Shown piece by piece: positions 62,084 to 64,000 of a stretch of 64,000 nt of DNA. Position 1 is the stretch's first letter. Every line of letters starts with the position of its first letter. The notes below the pieces were generated by a model that made no database searches, had not been told where the DNA came from, and worked only from the letters and a program-made list of their open reading frames with translations. The DNA is taken from contig JADNYV010000008.1 of the NCBI GenBank assembly GCA_015501055.1, positions 535,582 through 599,581 of the forward strand, given 5' to 3'. The position numbers and the translations under genes were made by a program. The DNA comes from Mucidula mucida. Lineage: Eukaryota; Basidiomycota; Agaricomycetes; Agaricales; Physalacriaceae.

Positions 62084-62359
62084 AACACACTCTACCTTGT
62101 CTGTTGCCTCTTTACCGTGAAACGCCTTTATTCTTTTTGTTCTTTTTTAACTTCCGTGGACTTTATCGTTTGTTAAAAACGCCACCAACAATTTCTACGC
62201 GTTCATACGCAACCCACCTTTTGTGAACAAGGGGAATTCCACTAGTTATCTGTAGATATACCCTCACCCGCTTTTCTTTTCCCCGATACGCACGATTTCC
62301 CGGCACGTTAACACAATTCCCGCTTTCTTATTATCTCAAATGTTTCAACCCGTTCTAAA
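62084..62359. other. 5' part of LTR retrotransposon, untranslated
   Basis: From 62084 the sequence leaves the sulfhydrylase copy. This A+T/C-rich stretch precedes gag. LTR ends and a primer-binding site were not identified. Confidence 0.4.
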
Positions 62360-64000
62360 ATGTCCTCAGCCAGCTCTCCACGTCAGCTCCGAAATCGCAT
62401 GACCCCCGCAATCCCCGCAATTCCTGCACCACGCTTAGTTTCTCGCATTCCAGTAAGCACGACCAACAGACCGAGAACCACTACGCGAGGACTAACCACT
62501 ATCCCAGAAGTGGCAGAAAGCACACGTACCCCGAGATCCCGTTCTAATTCCCTGGACTCCTTCGAAGATTTCTCCTTCACAGACATGCCTACCAACGACC
62601 CCATTGGTGGTAGTTCCCGGCACGCGTTTGGCGCCTCCACCATAAACCAGACATCTGAGAAACTCACAGACAAGCATTTCAACACGTATCTCAAACAATG
62701 CACCTCCTGGCTCGCAGCAATACACCTCAAGGCCGATCCCAAGAAGGTCGTCCCACTACTCGCACCCAGACTTCTCCACCAGACTCTTGAGACATATTAC
62801 AATGCCCGCGCAAAACAACTGGACGGCAAAACAGTTGAGGAGTATGTTGACGCGTTGAAGGCGCGCTCCCATGGCCCCGAACACTACAAACATATTCACG
62901 AGAACTTGAAGAAGGCAAAGCAGGGCAACCTGCACGTCAACAACTGGTACGAATACGTGATCGTCGCCGCAGACAAACTCGCGTCTTCCAAGAAATATGC
63001 CTTGACCGACCGTGATAGGATTGCGACAATCCGTGACGGGTTATCGGTGAGGATGAAGAACAAGTTGCTAGAGAGAAAGGATGTTGAAGATTATGGGGAC
63101 TCGATTGCTGACGGTTCGAATACCGATGCAGAGAAATGGACGAAATATCAAGACAAACTACAAGAGATCCAGGAGTTGATCAATGCCCAGGAGGAGAACA
63201 AAACGAATGACGGGAGGTCAAGGTTCTCGGTCGCGTCGACCCGCGAGAACTTCGGAGGGATGCCCAACCCCGTCTGGAGTGGTGCTTCCCTACCTTCTTA
63301 TGTGGCGCCGCAGCCTGGAAGCGTGCATTACCCTGCTGTCGCTGCCATCACAGCTGACGCCGGTGTTCGCACCCTCGAGGAATGGTTCACCATCAGATAC
63401 ATTGTCAACGGGTGTTTGCGGTGCTGGCTGCCTTGGCAGAACCATCAAGGTGCGGATAACAAGTGTCAGGAACCTGCGCCTGACGGCGAGCACACACTGA
63501 AATGGTGTTTCGACTGGGGCCGCAAACCCAAATGGTTTTGAGAACGCGGCTCTAGCGCCTGGTTTCCAGCCTCGCCGCCCTACTTCCGTATCTGCGGAGG
63601 ATATCGCAAATGTGATCTCGTACAACATGCTCGAACGCCAACTGAAGCCCCATCTTGTTCCCGAATTTTATTGTCGCTACAAGCCTGATCTCTTATCAAC
63701 ACACCCGCCCCCCAAGCATGGGCCCCTGGATCCCGTTGCCCTGCAGTTCCTGTCCAGAGAAATAATTATGGACATGCCACGGGCTTCAACACGTCCCAAT
63801 CCCCACGGCCGCTCCCGCAAACCTTGGAGGTTATCAGCAGACCGCAGCCGCTCCCACAAACTCCAACGGCTATCGTCAATCCGTACCCATCCCTCCTGGA
63901 AATTTTGGAGTCCCCCCTCCTCCGACAAACGTCGGCGTCTTGTTCCAGCACTCCTTGTTTACATCCCCGGACCAACGCTATAGCGCTTGGCAACCCCAGG
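62360..64000 (+). mobile_element. LTR retrotransposon, gag and start of pol, runs off the right edge
   Basis: A 393-codon frame (62360-63541) starts MSSASSPRQLRNRMTPAIP and has the usual Gag layout: a Pro/Arg/Ser-rich N-terminus, a helical capsid-like middle (TYLKQCTSWLAAIHLKADPK, ARSHGPEHYKHIHENLKKA) and a zinc knuckle, CLRCWLPWQNHQ...NKC, near 63411-63464. The frame ends in TGA, but the next frame continues at once (GFENAALAPGFQPRRP, EDIANVISYNMLERQLKP) to near the edge. One base inserted in GAAAT near 63500 would fuse them, so the Gag end is another likely missing base. It is probably Ty3/gypsy-like; protease and RT lie outside the window. Confidence 0.75.

Overview
This window is nuclear DNA of a filamentous basidiomycete, most likely an Agaricomycete. 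Genes are dense and on both strands. Nearly every gene is cut by introns of about 45-65 nt with GT-AG or, unusually often, GC-AG ends. Recognisable families are typical of the group: a DeSI-thioredoxin-PUL fusion, CAF1, BZZ1, VPS36, Zn2Cys6 regulators, a GH128 glucanase and a PL3 pectate lyase. All gene models were assembled by hand from open frames, splice sites and remembered family motifs; no search was run.

Layout. 1-5 kb: the 3' part of an unknown gene, a single-pass membrane protein and an Old Yellow Enzyme. 5.7-14.3 kb: DeSI-thioredoxin-PUL protein, a three-finger C2H2 protein, a mitochondrial NAD/nucleotide-type carrier, and carnitine acetyltransferase with a mitochondrial leader and an internal second start. 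14.9-21.8 kb: two tandem paralogous Zn2Cys6 factors sharing 13-nt and 10-nt microexons. 22-28.6 kb: CAF1 deadenylase, a hemerythrin-domain protein, a small doubtful gene and BZZ1. 30-42.4 kb: an interval rich in secreted or wall-related proteins (RlpA-like, two Kre9/KNH-like, GH128, PL3), interleaved with a DUF1349-type protein, guanine deaminase and an SMP-30 protein. 42.8-49.2 kb: O-acetylhomoserine sulfhydrylase, VPS36 and two lineage-restricted unknowns.

50.9-64 kb is a mosaic of broken genes and transposons. A MAPKK gene is cut after its N-lobe and abuts a partial second copy of the sulfhydrylase gene. That copy is split by an 8.7-kb insertion holding a degenerate Helitron (Rep plus PIF1 helicase), an inverted pair of 0.53-kb repeats and an unknown element-borne gene. 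It is split again by a 315-bp insert with GT...AG ends, and it ends at an LTR retrotransposon that runs off the right edge.

Two cross-cutting signals affect how everything reads. First, many conserved genes carry exactly one missing base, mostly in a short homopolymer, which looks more like uncorrected read error than biology. Second, several nonsense codons in the mosaic are CGA-to-TGA changes, as expected from CpG decay of repeats.
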